Source: Caprimulgus europaeus (Eukaryota; Chordata; Aves; Caprimulgiformes; Caprimulgidae). Taken from it: 64,000 nt of DNA. Each line of letters starts with the position of its first letter. Positions within the stretch are counted from its first letter, which is position 1. The position numbers were made by a program, and so were the translations under genes. The stretch is from positions 45,292,839-45,356,838 of the forward strand of contig OU015532.1 of the NCBI GenBank assembly GCA_907165065.1, given 5' to 3'. This document shows positions 25,300 to 38,500 of this stretch, piece after piece. Below the pieces are notes generated by a model that worked only from the letters and a program-made list of their open reading frames with translations, was not told the DNA's origin and made no database searches.

Positions 25300-25400
25300 G
25301 CCAAGATTTGTCCCCACAGTACATTTGGAAAAACTGAGACATCCAGCAACAAAATCATTTTGCCAAGCAATCCTGTGGTAAATCAAAGGGGGAAAAAAGC
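25300..25400 (-). mobile_element. Possible ancient MIR fragment
   Basis: 'acatttggaaaaactgagaca' followed by 'aaatcattttgccaagcaatcctgtggtaaatc' resembles antisense MIR 'acagatggggaaactgaggca..aagtgacttgcccaaggtcacacagtaaatc'. Short and diverged. Confidence 0.45.
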
Positions 25401-26494
25401 ATGAAAACCTTCACTCTCAACCTCATGATCCAGCCATGAGCTATTATCTTCCATTGCTCAAGGAAAATAAAGGCATTTTATTGGATGACATCTCTCCTGG
25501 TCTCCACACTTTGTTTTCCTATCCTCTTTGCCTCTTAAGCTTCACCAAAGCCAAAGATTCCCACTGGACATTTTGAAAAAGCATAGAGCGGGAGGGGAAT
25601 GGAGCAGGGTGGCATTAAGTTTTATCACTCCCTAACCCATAATACTTTCCTTTGCGTGCTCTGTTTCTTATTCACAGGGCTATAAAGTTGGCCACATCCG
25701 GGCGAGAACATCCCTCCAGTCAACCAGGCGGTGTTTACGAACTGGGAAAGGGCGTTCTCTCGCTCCTCACCGTAGGGGTGAGACACGAACATTAACAACT
25801 TGCTTGTGGTTTTCTCTTTCCAGGTTGGGTGATTGGACCTCTCTTAACACTGTAGGGATTGGGGAGGGGATATAGTAATTTAGGGACATTTTATACCTCT
25901 GAAGATTTGCAATCAGCAAATTGCCTGGAACGTGTTTGATTTCCCCACTCGCCTCCCCTCCGCGGTGTCTCACCACGGAGCCTCTTGCTAGGGACATCTT
26001 GATGTTTGTGGTCTCACGGATTCCTTGCTCAAGCCAAACGCATTTCTTGTCTTGCTGGTTCTCAGCCCAGCTTGCTTTACATCATAAATGTGAAAATGTT
26101 TCTTTTATATAATTTTAAAAAAAAAAAAATAAGGAAAAAAATAAAAGAAGAAGAAACACACAATCAACCTATAAACAGAACATAAAAGCTGTTTAATGGA
26201 GTGCATAATGAAGCAGAAAGGAAACAGACTTGCATTGATTTTCCCTGACATTTCACCTATTAAATTATAAGCTTCTTAAGGAAGAGCTTGATGATTTTTT
26301 TTTTTTCCAGTTAATTTAAGTCCTTTAATGAATAACAAAACCACTATTGTCGCCAGCGAGCTGAGGCTGCGTGATCGCCAAGTATCAAAACGAAATAAGC
26401 TTTGAGTACGAAGACCCCCAGGAAAATGGCCCTCCCTGTTTCAGACAACTCTTGGGCCAGTCTGGAGATACTTGAGAAGACATGCTGAAGGAAA
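25401..26494. other. Gene-free stretch, locally CpG-containing
   Basis: 25695-26040 has a raised number of CpG sites in otherwise CpG-poor surroundings (for example 25698-25708, 25755-25772, 25962-25978) and a small hairpin CTCACC..GGTGAG near 25767-25784. 26100-26160 is A-rich. No coding frame recognised. The stretch may be regulatory, but that is inference. Confidence 0.4.
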
Positions 26495-26700
26495 ACCAGG
26501 TCAGAGAAAACCATATTTTCCAGAGCAAATGAGAAAGTGAGACTTTGGGCCTGGTAACCAAGCTTTGCAACTTCTTCCATGACTTTGGACAAGCTACTCA
26601 GACTCTTGACTACTTGCTCTTGCTCTCTGCACAACAGGACCAGCGGTGTTTGAGGGTTACTGGAAAGATTAATTAATCTCACAGGCGCTTTTGAAGGCAG
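26495..26700 (+). mobile_element. Ancient MIR core SINE, nearly full length
   Basis: Blocks follow the MIR sense order. A gap-ridden 5' part contains 'aaccaagctttgcaacttcttccatgactttggacaagctactcagactct' (26558-26607), which matches 'ctctgccacttactagctgtgtgaccttgggcaagttacttaacctct'. Next comes 'gtttgagggttactggaaagattaattaatctcacaggcgctttt' (26648-26692), which matches 'catagggttgttgtgaggattaaatgagttaat..gcgctt'. The order and length make a chance match unlikely. An open minus-strand frame over this element (119 codons) is therefore not a gene. Confidence 0.72.
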
Positions 26701-26754
26701 CATTTGCTGTGAGAATTCATCTGGAAGTCCTCACACAGTAGTTGAGAAGAACTC

Positions 26755-27015
26755 TAAAGCACACCGCGTCGCTGGAAACCGGGGAGGAAAGAGCTGCCCG
26801 CGCCGCGGCGGGGAGACGCTTACCAAGGGACAAGATGAAAAAAAAACCAGCAGCACAGCAGGAAAGTGAAAAAACAATGTGGGATTCGTTCCTTCGGGCA
26901 CAAATGGCTTTTTTTTTTAACGTAAACTGGGCCTCACAAGTCAGCGTTTGCCGCGGCAAAGCGGCTCTCACGCGAAGCTGCGCTTGGCTGAGCGCGGGGA
27001 TGCTCAAGGAGGTCG
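26755..27015. promoter_or_regulatory. Small CpG cluster, possible promoter
   Basis: More than 20 CpG sites in about 260 bp, with the densest blocks at 26763-26819 and 26944-26999, whereas neighbouring kilobases are CpG-poor. On the minus strand a consensus-like splice donor (TTG/GTAAGC) lies near 26817-26826, downstream of the eastern block. A minus-strand first exon of a non-coding RNA would fit, but there is no TATA box, no recognisable coding exon and no proof of transcription. Alternative: an unmethylated enhancer or chance GC-rich patch. Confidence 0.4.
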
Positions 27016-30000
27016 GGGTGAGGGTGGGAGATCAGTGTGGTACCAGTACCAGCCTCATAGGTCCTGCCAGCACAACCCATGCTGTGCCACAGCATCTGCT
27101 CTGAAGCCACTAGGCATTGTCCTTCTCTGTTTTTTTTTCTTGGATGACTACGCAGGGGCAGCTGTGCTGTGCTAAAAATGGAGCTTTGACTTATCAGGAG
27201 GTTGAACATCAGAAAAAAAAAGCCTTGAGCATCAGCAATTTTGTTTTAGGGCAAGATAGCTTCTTAAAAATGTGTGTTTTTTTCAAAGTGAATGTTAAAA
27301 AAACCAAAACAACAACAAAAAACCCCAACAAAGACTCTTCAATCCTAATTCTGCTAAAAAGAGCCAAATTCCCACTGGACCAGTTCTGTCCTCAACGTGT
27401 TAACTTGCCTTGGGAGCCACATTTGTAACCCTGCAGAGATGTTCAAGCTTGAGGCAATTCCTCTGTCCCTCCCCACGCCTCGTGTGTGTCACTCACGTGG
27501 GTGACACAGCAGAGTGTAACAAATGCCTCTTGTGAGATTCATGATGTTTAAGGTCTGGAAGCATCACCCAAAATCTGCTTGAAAGAGTTTTCTTCACACA
27601 GATACAAGCTGTCCTCCAAACCACACAGAGCAAACCAAGGCATAGAATACTGATGACAACACTGGTTAAAGTAACTCTAACTTAGCTGTGTTGTGATGTC
27701 TTACACAACTGTAAGAGAACATCTGCATGACCCAAAAACCACCCAGTGCAGTAATATTGCTCTTCTTGTTTGCCTTGTAGAAGCAACTCACTTGAGTCCT
27801 TGTGACTAAATAACCTCAGAGCCCTGTAAATCAGGCAAACTTGATGGAAAAATAAAGCAAAGGATTGTTCTGGAGAGCTTGTTATGTCACCAGACAACAC
27901 CAGCCTTCCTTAAGGACATGTTCCTTCTGCACTTCTGGAGACCTTGGTGGCCCAGGAGTGTGGGGCACATGGCTGTGCCACTGCTTCTCCATACCATGTG
28001 CCATCATGCCAGTGGGCAGTGATGCTGTCCCCCAGCCTGGACCTGGTGAGCATGGACAACACAAAGGCTGATGTCTCTGAGATGTCTCACAGCAAGCCCA
28101 CCAGGCAGCGTGCCCACCCACGGAAGCGTGGATTTTGTCACCAGAACCCATGTGTGCCACCATAACCATCATGTCCCACAGGTTGGTGAGACCTCACTAG
28201 CCCTGGTGGCAGGGCACAGCACGGGACAGGAGCTGAAGAGCTCAGCTATGTGACCAGGCCACCGCTTTGTTTGTTTTCACATAACTTCTTGAACTTATTA
28301 GGAGGCTGGGGAAAGGAGCCATTGTTTTGCTTTGGCTGTGAGGTCCTGGATGCTTTGCTTCCAAGCTTCCATCCCAGTGATCCCAGCAATGAGGACAGAT
28401 TGAGGGAAGATTAAGTCAATGCCTTAGGAAATTTATAGTTGGGGCCTGGAAGAGAAGACTGGCTTCTCAGGAGAAAAAAGAAAAGTGGTAGCAGTGGAAA
28501 TCAGAATATTTATGCATGTGTGTACACACACACAAACACTGGTTTTTTGCATTTCTGTGTAGTTTTGTCCACTCCTGTTGATTTCTGTGTTTCTCTATTT
28601 TAAGGCTCAGGTAGACAGAGGCATCTGAGGAGCTTTCCTCCCACGCACACCCCACCAGCTATAACGAGGGAATAGCGCCGCCGTAATTAAAGATGGAGAT
28701 TCACTCTTTTACAGCCAGCTTTTTTTTTTCTCTAAGTGCTTCAAAAAATCCACGTGCTTACTCAGACTTTCTTGAAAATTGCTTGCCTCCAGGGCTCCTG
28801 GGGAAGAGCTGCAGCCTTTGAATCAGCAGACACCTCCCAGACAAGGCAGCAACAGCCTTGCACCCTCCTCACCCAGGGTTTTGCACAGCTGCAGCTTGTA
28901 CCTCCTCTTTGGTCCTGCCCACCACCTCATTCCTTTAGGACTCAGGTGGTGCCTGATTCTCTTCATTACCCCTTGGTTGTTTTTTTTTTTAAAAAAGCTG
29001 TAATTTAAGAGCTCTTCAAGGTATAAATTGAACCCCCAGACCAGGGGTGACCTGTAAGTCCAGGCAAAGGAGGAAGGTGCCTTTCACAGATGGGTCTGGC
29101 TGGTGCAGATGCTGAGTGGAGGTTGGCTTGTGTGAAGTAGATGCTGCTGCTGCTTCCCAGGAACCTGTAGAGATCACCATTGTAGGTTCTCCATGGTACT
29201 CTGTCTCCCTTCTTCCTTTTCTTGTGGCAGGAGAGGCTCAACCCATCACTCCTGGACAGCAATACTCAGGTTTGTCCATGCTGAGGTGAGCCTGGGGGTC
29301 CTGCATCAAATCAGTGAGCCCAAGCAGGTCCATAGTACATCTGCCTGGGATTTTCCTGCTCTTCAGTGTGTTTGCAGAGTCTTGGGTAGCACAGCAAGTC
29401 TTTTCTGGACTTGGGGAACCATGTCTTGGGGAACAAATGCAGTTATCTCTCCACCCAGTGATTTTGAGACTTTCTTTGTAAGATCTTTAAAATCAGGAGA
29501 CCTTCCTATGTGACCCAGGGACCCCTTGTTTTAAAAACAACATTTCTGATTCCATTTGAAATTTCAAAATCAGCTAAAAAATACATGCTGACTCAGGTTT
29601 TTTTATTATTAGTATCCAGAGGAAAATAATTAGAGCAGGGAGTTGTTAATTTAGAGCAAAATGACAGTGTCTTGTGCCCTTTATCCATTCCTGGACAAGG
29701 AGAATGAGTGTCATATTAAAAAAAAAACACAACAAAAACCAATTACCTATCTGCAAGAACTCAGCCAGGCACCATGAAGCAAAGGTTCACAGGAGGTAGG
29801 TCAACCACAAAATATTGTAATTTGGGGGGAACAGGAGAAATCAGACATGAAGCCAAGCCTACCACGTGATCTTTCTTAAGAGTGACTGTATTCAACTTCA
29901 AATGATAGTTTAGGGCGTGCAGAAAAAAAGAGAAATGAGTGGAATGCAGACAAGAATAAACATCAGAAATATGTTTCACCTGAAGCACAGAGGTCTGGCA

Positions 30001-30649
30001 CAGCCTCCTCATTTCCACTAAAAAGCAAATCTCCAAATAAACAGGGTGGTGGTGCCATCAGAGATCCCTTTTTACTCCTGTGCCCCACCAAGGCTCAGGG
30101 TTTTCTTTGTGATTCCAATGATTTTACTGTTCCTCTTTGTCTCGTGGCTTGCTGGGGGTTGAGTTGGAATTAATTTGGTGTTACAGCAGGTACATGCTGC
30201 ACCTCTCGTGCTACTCCTCTAACTAAGGCAATATATTAAAAACAGGGGCCTTATTCTGTGTTGTTTTGGTAAAATTAGTTATTTCATGGAATTACTGTTC
30301 AGTTAGAATGAAGACATGAATTAAAATTAAATCAAGAAGGTTGGACTTAATCTACCAGGTGATAAAAATGGACATATTAAAAATAGAGTGGAAGGAAGGG
30401 AAAATCCTCTTTATTTTTTGAGCTATTACATATTTGTTTCACAAGAAGCACAACCCTTGTGTTTTCACTAATCCTGGTATCCTTCGTTCCCTCGTGCCAT
30501 AACTTTCTGTGTCTCCAGAGCCATAGCTGTGGTTTCCATCTCAGTTTATAGTTAAACAGGTCCTGTTTCTGAAGCCCAGTGATAGACCTTGTGCCAACAG
30601 ACAGGCTTCTTACTTTTATTATTTGCTATTATCAGCTTCCTTGCAATGG
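27016..30649. other. Gene-free stretch
   Basis: Besides the E-box dyad (27486-27507) I see only A-runs near 27210 and 27297-27330 and a CA patch near 28524-28538. 28650-28720 and 29560-29660 are AT-rich patches of complex sequence that could be conserved. No coding exon or transposon recognised. Confidence 0.5.
27486..27507. repeat. 22-bp near-perfect palindrome centred on an E-box
   Basis: GTGTCACTCACGTGGGTGACAC reads as its own reverse complement except for one symmetric position pair, with CACGTG at the centre. It could bind a bHLH or bZIP dimer. Function is inferred from the motif only. Confidence 0.7.
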
Positions 30650-30832
30650 TATATTCATATAAATATGTATATATATAAATATTTAAATAATATATATTTA
30701 CATAATATATAATATATGAATAATAAAATATATTTATATTATATTATATATATAATATATATTGTATAAATTATATATATTATATAAAATAATATATATA
30801 AATAATATAAAAATATTTACATATAAATATAG
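30650..30832. repeat. A/T-only tract, TATA-rich low complexity
   Basis: About 180 bp with only a handful of G or C bases, made of ATATAT, AATAATAT and TAAATAT units with extensive self-complementarity. Prone to cruciforms and replication slippage, and a possible matrix attachment type sequence. Confidence 0.92.
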
Positions 30833-31676
30833 TGTAACATTTCCAAATGCCTTTTGGGGAGCTGGATTGTATTCATGGCTGTTTAGGAGGTGAAGTGTGT
30901 TTGGGTGGTTAAGGTGAGAGACAGTTCAGGATTGCTGCTGCTCTCCATAAAGCAGCTGAGATACTGGAAGCACACAGGGAAGGAGGGATCCTGGAATAGT
31001 ATTGGATGGCAAAATCCATTTGGAAATAATAGGTGTCTTCTCAAGAATGCCTTTGACCTGACACAGAACTGAACCTTTAACCATTAAATTGGGTGAGTTG
31101 GTCCAGGGCTAAAGGTGAAGCTGAGGCACTTGAAACTCGCATGGTTTGGGAAATTATCTAATTAGGACTTTTCAGCGGTGACGTCAAAAGGAGTTCCTGA
31201 TTCCACAGCTGGTTTGCAACTGGCAGGGGATTTTTGGTGAAGGCTCAAGAGGTCTGAAAGGTCAGCTGGTCCCTGAAAGCCAGTCTGTTCTCTTCCCTAT
31301 TGTCTCCTGTCCCTCCTGCTTCAAGACCCCTAAGATGCCAGCAGCAACTAAAACAAACCACAAAAATAGTTTATTTATCTTTTTTTTTGTTGTTTAGTGA
31401 ACTGCTAGGAAGAAACATTTCCAGACTGTGGCAATTGTCAGTTGTAGAAGAGGAAGTTCAAGCATAATCAAAACCACTGGTGCATCCCAAACTCTCCAGG
31501 CCACAGCTGTTGGCTGAATGGGATTGTTCCTGGCCTCACAGGCATGAACCTGGCTGGTGTCACGGCACTGACTGGGGTCCCTGTTGTGATGGCCAGGAGA
31601 TGCCTGCAGCTGGTGAGGAGCCCTGCTGTGGTTTACAGGGAGGAATATGGATAAATAAAGGAAAACAATTGGGCAG
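30833..31676. other. Gene-free stretch
   Basis: No gene or repeat recognised before the CR1 fragment at 31677. Confidence 0.5.
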
Positions 31677-31828
31677 CACTGGGACAGGCTGCCCAGAGAG
31701 GTTGTGGAGTCTCCTCTGGAGATGTTCAAAACCTGTTTGAACACGATCTGGTGCAGCCTGCTCTAGATGTACCTGCTTTAGTAGAGGGGTTAGAATAGAT
31801 GATCTCCAACCCCCACCATTCTGTGATA
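31677..31828 (+). mobile_element. CR1 LINE, short 3' fragment
   Basis: 'cactgggacaggctgcccagagaggttgtggagtctcc' leads to 'gatgatctccaacccccaccattctgtgat'. Compared with other copies it lacks about 10 bp of the 'gaggtccctt' block just before the tail. Confidence 0.92.
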
Positions 31829-34800
31829 AATGCCATGTGCTGCTTCTTTTTAAGCTCTAACTCTCATGCCAGAGAGCAGCCTTCTTGGCACTGTTATATT
31901 CCATCCATCCCCCTCTGCTGGCTCCACACAGGCTCCTGGTGTTAACTGGCTTTTCAAACTCTCTCCTGCATCTCTTTTGCATAAATCCACACAACTGCAC
32001 TGCAGGGTGTAGGTCTCTGTATCACAGCATCTTGCTGTCAGTGTGGGCTTCTCCAACCTCTACTGTGATTCTGTAAAAGGAAGAATCTTCTGCAGTGCAG
32101 CTAAGTCTGTCTTGCCCTCTATCTCAGATTCCTAAATCCTTGATTATTGCTTGTTCAACTTGAGGATTTACAAATCATGGGTCTACCAGGAGACTGCAAA
32201 GAAAAGCTATGTGACAACTCGGCTCAGGACTGTAATTACTCAATCTGTAACTGGGGAGACCATCTGACTTGCTGTTTGGAGGTCTGAAGAGCTGAGGGAC
32301 AGTGACCACCCCAGAGGAGGAGACCACCCCCACTATCTCACAGAGGCCTTAAGCTTTGGATGGAAGATGAAGGTTGGTTTTAGGAATCTCATTTCCCTTT
32401 CCCTGTCTTCTCATTTGGTCTGTTCCCTGTATTTTACATCCTCCCTTCACCTCTCTCTTTTTTTTTCACTGCATTAGAGGCAAATGTTGAGTAAATCCTT
32501 CTTTGCATATTCTGCAGAAAAAGACTACTTTGTTCTTTCTCTGCCTCAAGAGGCCCTGGGATCTCTGGGTAGCAAGCCACCCGCTCCCCATGACTAACAC
32601 GGTTTAGAAGGAACAACATGCCATCTCAAATGACTTTTTCCAGAGTGGAAATGACTGGGAACATGAAAACAGGCAGCTCGAGTATCCTTCTTAGGCCAGA
32701 CCCAGTGTTCAGTGAGGCAAGTTTTTATTAAGGGTGAAAATTTACCTTTGAAATTCAACCAGTTGAGAGAAGAGACATCCAAGGCTGTGGCTTCCATGTG
32801 CAACAGAGCATGGTGGAGACCCCCCAACATGTCTCTGTCCCTGATGGTGTGTGCATGCATGCACAACATGGCATGGAGCCAGGACAAAACATAGCTTCTG
32901 AAGAAGCAGAGCAGTGTCTCTGCAGTGTTGCCCCCAGGCCAATGTGACCATGCAACTTCCACGTTGTGCAAACAATGAGCTCCTGCCCCTGTTACCCAAA
33001 CAACATTCATGAGGGTGAAAAAATGATGCTAGTGACCATGAGCTTTGAGAATAATAACAAAAATTAAACCCTGTATTTCTCTAACCCATCCCCAGCACAT
33101 CTGCACAGCTGGAGATTGATCTTCCATGGTCACATGTGTGAAAGATTGAGCCCATCAAAGCTTCTCACTGACTTCAGTGAGAGACAAGAGTTGCCTCTAG
33201 GATGTCTCCACTTCAGTGGAGATAAGAGCTGCCTGATAAGAGCTGCCTCTAAGATGTCACCTCTTCCTGAGAGTGCATTCCTGAAGGTCTTTATTTCTAG
33301 TTTCTCCTGTTTATGAAGGAACACTGCCCTCCTATTGCTCCTTGTAATTGGGGTGAGATGGCTGTAGGACTAAGAACAGAAATGATGTATCGAAACTGTC
33401 TCCCAAGGCACAAATGGAAATAGCAAGGTTTTGTCTTCTGATTGTGTATCTGAGTACATGGGGACTAGGTCTCAGTTTCATGGAGACTGTCATTGCAACC
33501 ATCAACCCTAAGCCATCAGCTCTGAAGAGGTCTTGGAGAATGGGCCCAGAGGTGAGGGCACAATATAAAGGTGGGTGTGATCCTACCCTGTTGGGTTTGC
33601 TCTGTGAATGGGAATTTGGCTTCTGGGGACATCAGAGCAGAACCTTTGGCCAACACTTAAGTAACAAATGAGCAAATCAACTATTTGCTCAAATTCTGCA
33701 AGATTAAAATTTCAGGTTTTAAAAGACACAGGCAAAACCATGAAGGTGATAAAGAGAAAGAAGCTGAAGGAAGCATTTTTCCAAAAAAGATACTTGTACT
33801 GCAGCAAGTGGTCAAGTAGCACTAAACTTCTTTATTGGCAGATCTTTCTTGAGTGTTGTACTCCCACGTTAGCTCTGGCTGCTCTGCCTTAGGTGGTGGT
33901 GTTGAGGAGACCCATAAGACTGAGTTACATACAATGTCCATGGGTAGAACTGTTCTTATTTACCCAGATGAGGATTTTTCTTGTATGTTGACCTCCAACA
34001 TATTCCAAAAATGTAGTGAGTGGGGAGAGGCAGGAAGCTGCTTCTGTAATTCTGAGCCCCAACCATCAGTCTTGGGTTTTCTCCATCCTTAGGCAAAGAG
34101 ATTTACCAGACTCTTTCCACTGTCTCTCCTTCTGTATACTTATTTTTCACTAGCTTTTGGGAAGGACCTCTGCAGTTTCCTAGGGTAGAAAGGAGAGAGA
34201 AATAGACTTGAAGCCCATCTACCCCCATTCACATGCCTGATGCACTGGATGCTCTACTTTTCTCCTGGACAGGGACCCCCATTTCCTCAGCCAGAGTGCG
34301 ATGTGCCTGCCATTTAGTGATCAGGGAAAGCAGGAAAAACAACATGCCCAAGAACAAACAAACAAAAAAAAGGTTTTTCCAAAAGAAACAGCTCAGTGAC
34401 AGCTCAGACAACAGTTGAAGAGAATATGTACATGGACATGCATGTGTGTGCACACATGTGTGCTCACATAATCACGCCCACCAGAGCAGTCACCCTCATC
34501 ACACTGTCTACACAATCCCCAGCCAAAATGGAGAAGGAAATATGAGTTAGTTTGGTGAAAGGCTTTGATCAGGGAAGTCTTATTCCAGCAAGCTTCACAC
34601 TTCAGATGATGCCCATGGTGCTTGCCCTGTGCTGCATCACCACATTTATTTTCCTGCATGATGTATCCCTATTACCTGGAGAGTCCTCACCCAGAATACT
34701 CTTCAAAGATCAGCAAAGTGCTGATACACTCTTCACATCCTAACCATATTGAGTCAGAGAGCGAATGAAGACTGGAGAAAATTGGTTTATGTCTCCTTTT

Positions 34801-35384
34801 TGTTCCTCTTCCTTTCTCTCCCTTCTTTTCTTCTTCCCCCAAAATATCACTCCCACACTTTCCAACCCAAAAGTAATCAAGCTGAAGCAAGATAACAGGG
34901 TGCAGAGGCTGATCTGAGGCAACTCCTTTAACATCAACTTCAGTTTCTGCTGGGTGTTCTTCTGACATGTCAAGAGACTGTGATCCTAATGAAAACCACA
35001 CAAGCTCTAGAAATTAACTCCTTTGGTAAAAATGCAGAGGGTGGGCGGAAGAAAAGGGAGGAAAAGGGGGAGAAAAAAAGAAAAGGAGAGTGAAGGAAAG
35101 ATCTTCTACAGGTTGTATTGATACATATAAGGACTATGTTGTCTGTCCAGCCACGTTCTGCCCTATAAGCAAACGTGCTGTAGTTATTGCAAAGTAGAAA
35201 ATGTACAAAAATTTCCCCCTCAACCTTTTTTTTCCTCTAGAAACCAAAGTGAAACAATTCAGACAGCTTTTTTTTCATGCATAAAGCAACTCTTTGGGTT
35301 TTTTCATATCTCTTTGTATTTTTTGTCCATTCATGGATCAGAACATTGAAAGATCTCTCTAATGATAGAGTTTCTTAGCACATA
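31829..35384. other. Gene-free stretch
   Basis: Small features only. A duplicated 22-bp block 'aagagytgcctctargatgtc' lies at 33186 and 33238. A segment near 33148-33184 resembles the old amniote repeat seen at 59845. A pyrimidine tract (34793-34840) is followed by a purine tract (35046-35102). Frames up to 138 codons (32594-33010, minus) show no motif. Confidence 0.5.
33185..33258. repeat. Small direct repeat, 52-bp spacing
   Basis: CAAGAGTTGCCTCTAGGATG at 33185 and TAAGAGCTGCCTCTAAGATG at 33237 differ at three or four positions. Local duplication of about 50 bp with divergence. Confidence 0.7.
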
Positions 35385-35522
35385 TTCAGCACTTATTTTG
35401 AATTTTATCCACTTAGACCATGAGTTCTCTGTGTCTTCTTCCCATGTGTCTGTACAGAGCTTAGCACAAAAGGACTCCAAATCTTGTTGCATTTGCAAAA
35501 TTATTGAGTAATAACTAATGCA
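35385..35522 (+). mobile_element. L3/MIR3-like 3' end, ancient
   Basis: 'ttagaccatgagttctctgtgtcttcttcccatgtgtctgtacagagcttagcacaaaagg' follows the ending shared by L3 and MIR3 ('gaccgtaagctcc..gtctctgtacagcgcttagcacagtgg'). It is followed by 'attattgagtaataac', like the terminal 'caataaataa' part. The body upstream is too diverged to define. Confidence 0.55.
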
Positions 35523-38500
35523 AACTGAAGTAAAATGAATATTAACTACAGAGTGTTAAAAGGAAGTTCAGGGGTCACAAAAAAAGCTAGAGGTGAAAAA
35601 TAAGTACACAGAAGGAGAGACAGTGGGGAAAAGTCTGTAGATTCCCTAGCCAGCCCCTGGTGGAAGGAGGACATGCTGTTCTACTTAGATCCCAGGAGAA
35701 AGGCTGCCTGTGTGGCATCATTGTTGTATCCTGAAGTGTAAGGAACACATCCATCAAAAAAATAGATCCTTAGCTAAGCCAGTGTAACATTTCTTGGCTT
35801 ATTTTTAAACTGAATGTTCTTCAGTTATCTTCTCTGATCATAAAACATGTGTCAAATTAACATCCAAAGCAGCAAAGTCCACCTGTCATCAAATTCCTCT
35901 TACCAGAGCTGTTGTGAGATCCTTGTGAGCCCAGAAAAAGGGTAACAGTTTGGTGCCTCCCATTCAGCAACCCCAGCTGGCCAGATGTCAGCCCATCAAT
36001 TGAAGCTGGAGTTGGCAGTCACTTGGGCAAGCACCTTCCTGAAGGCAAGCAATGTATTCATCCACCCTATGTCCCCAGAAGCTTTAAAATTTCACCCTTG
36101 AGTCTTGTCACTTGGTGTCCTGATGGACTAGTGGGGAACTGGAAGTTTGGTGCTCCACTCTTTTCAAGCTGCCAAGGAATATCTAAAATCAAGCTTGTCT
36201 GTTGTTGACCTTGAGCAGAGTCCAAAATCCATTGCCTCTCTATTAGGTGGGCTTTGGCATGACCACTCCCAAAGAAACTTTTTTGCTTTTTACACAATTT
36301 GTCAAGGATCACATTTTGAGCCCTCATCAGCTTTTCCATCTTCTGCCTCTCCTTCAAACACTCACCCCTCAGGTCCCTGTTGGAAAAAAGGTCAGTCTTT
36401 GGTGGAGTACAGGTCAGTCTGAATGCCCCTGCCCTGAAGAAGGTTTGGATACAGATTATGATTTCAGGCAAAGAATTTGCTTAGTAAATCCACTGGAGCT
36501 GGTGGTTTTGCTTAGAGTCCAGGGCCATGGCCTGGCCCTTTCTGAATCACCTTGTGGTTCAGATGACCATTGACAAAAGAACTGGAAAAGCCTCGTCATG
36601 TTCTTGTTTTCTAACTCATTCAGAGGCAACAAAAGATGTTGACTGCATGATGATTAGAGACCTCTAGCAGGGTTTTGCTTGCATTTCTCATGATTTCTAG
36701 TGTATACAACAAGAAACCACCTCTCATTCCCTGTTGTGATGGGCTCCATAGATTGTGAAATCCTCCAGAGTTTCAACATGAGAATGTGGCAACTGCTAGC
36801 AGAGCTCAGACTCTTGGGCCTGAACCATACTGTCAAGAAAGCTGAAACTTGGAGTTGCCCCTAATTCTATGGGAATCATTATATCCATTTTTGTACAGTC
36901 AGTATCATCCACTCCAATGCCAAGACAAACAGGGAAAGCATAGTCAGAGAGAAGATTCAAAGGTAAACAAGGTTCCCTTACAAGCAACTTCAGACTCTGG
37001 ATCTCACCCAGAACCCAAGATGCAGAGACCATGGGTAGATGTGTTCTCAAGAGGTTTTTTTTAGAGCAAATAAGTTGAAAGAACACATGTCACCTTAAGG
37101 ATGGAAACTTCAAAACAGGCATTTTCTCTCTTTCCATTTCTCCCTCCTTCTGTCTTCACCAATACCCTCAGGCAGCTGGAAGAACCACCAGGGTGATCTC
37201 AGTGGTAAACAACGTCCAACATGTTTTTCCTCGCTTTTGATAATGAGTTGGTTTCATCAAAGCTTGGCCCACTTGGATAGGCTCATGGGGAGTTCAGACC
37301 CACAAGGCTTCCTCCCTTGCAATGTGCTTTCAAAACTTTCCAGGACAATGACATCATGAGAAAAAAGCCTGTCTCATGTTGCCTAGACAAGTTCTGGGAG
37401 AGGTGTGCCTCTTCCCACTGCTCTGCTTCACTTTGGGTAGGTGAGTTGGACACAGTAGTCTCAATTTTTCAGCAAACAAGAGCAGCAGCAGCAGCAGCAA
37501 AACTATCCTGAGGTGCAATTACAGCCCTTCAAGAAGCAGCCTGATTTCCAGACACCTCAGGTGGCTCACAACATTCCCCTGCCATGCAGGTATTTTTACA
37601 AGCCTGATGATGTAAATGGGAGGTTTGGGATGCTGAGCACTTTTGTTAACATGACCTGTGGTTATGTGAGCTACATCTTCTCCAGGTAGAGACTAGTACA
37701 TAGAAGGTATTGCTACTGCCTAGAGTGGCTCCTGAGCTCCTGCCTCACTCTTCATGAGTCCCTCCATTTGAATCAGTGGTTACCTTCTTGTTCCCCATCT
37801 AGGCTGCACTGCTGCTGAGGCTGCAGCTCACATAGAACTCTCCAACGTGGAGTTAAAGTACTTAGCTCACTGGTGGCTGTGTAGCTGCAACAGTCTGGAG
37901 CTTGTCTGGGATGCAAAAGAAGCCTGGGATGGAGGGTGAGTGGTGGTGGGTAGCCCACACTGAGTTCCACAACACTGCAGCTTGTCCAGTTAGCAATGGT
38001 GGTCCTCCTGGCTGTAACAGAGGAGCTCAAGGCTTCATGGTGGGATAAACCATGGTGGGATAGACCAAAGTGCATGTTCCTACCCCATGGATCTGGGGCT
38101 TAGCTTTTCTGCTGGTGGAAAGAGTGGAACTGTGGTGGGTATGCCTCAGAGGGCAGGGCTGGCTGCTTCTGCTGCCACAGGAACAGTGAGAAGTGAGGGG
38201 TTAGGCACAAATGGTTGGTGCTAGGATCAACATCACTCATTTGGTAAATGAAAGCAGTGGTATTGTTGGATTTCCAAAGCCATGGCAAGGGCAAAGTGGC
38301 AAAGTTGGCTCTCCAAAGCCCTGGCAAGGTCTAAGAGCAGAGTCCTCCCTGTGCACAACTCTCCCACACGTTGCTAGCACTAGGCATGGCTAGGGCTCTA
38401 GGTCAGAGCAAATAAAGTCTCAGATGATGGAACTTCTGACCTGGTGAAAGCAGATGTCACAGCAATGGAAATCAGTGGGGTTCACCCATACACATTAAAA

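Noticed and set aside
26344..26703. 119-codon frame, minus strand
   Set aside because: Lies largely over the antisense of a MIR element.
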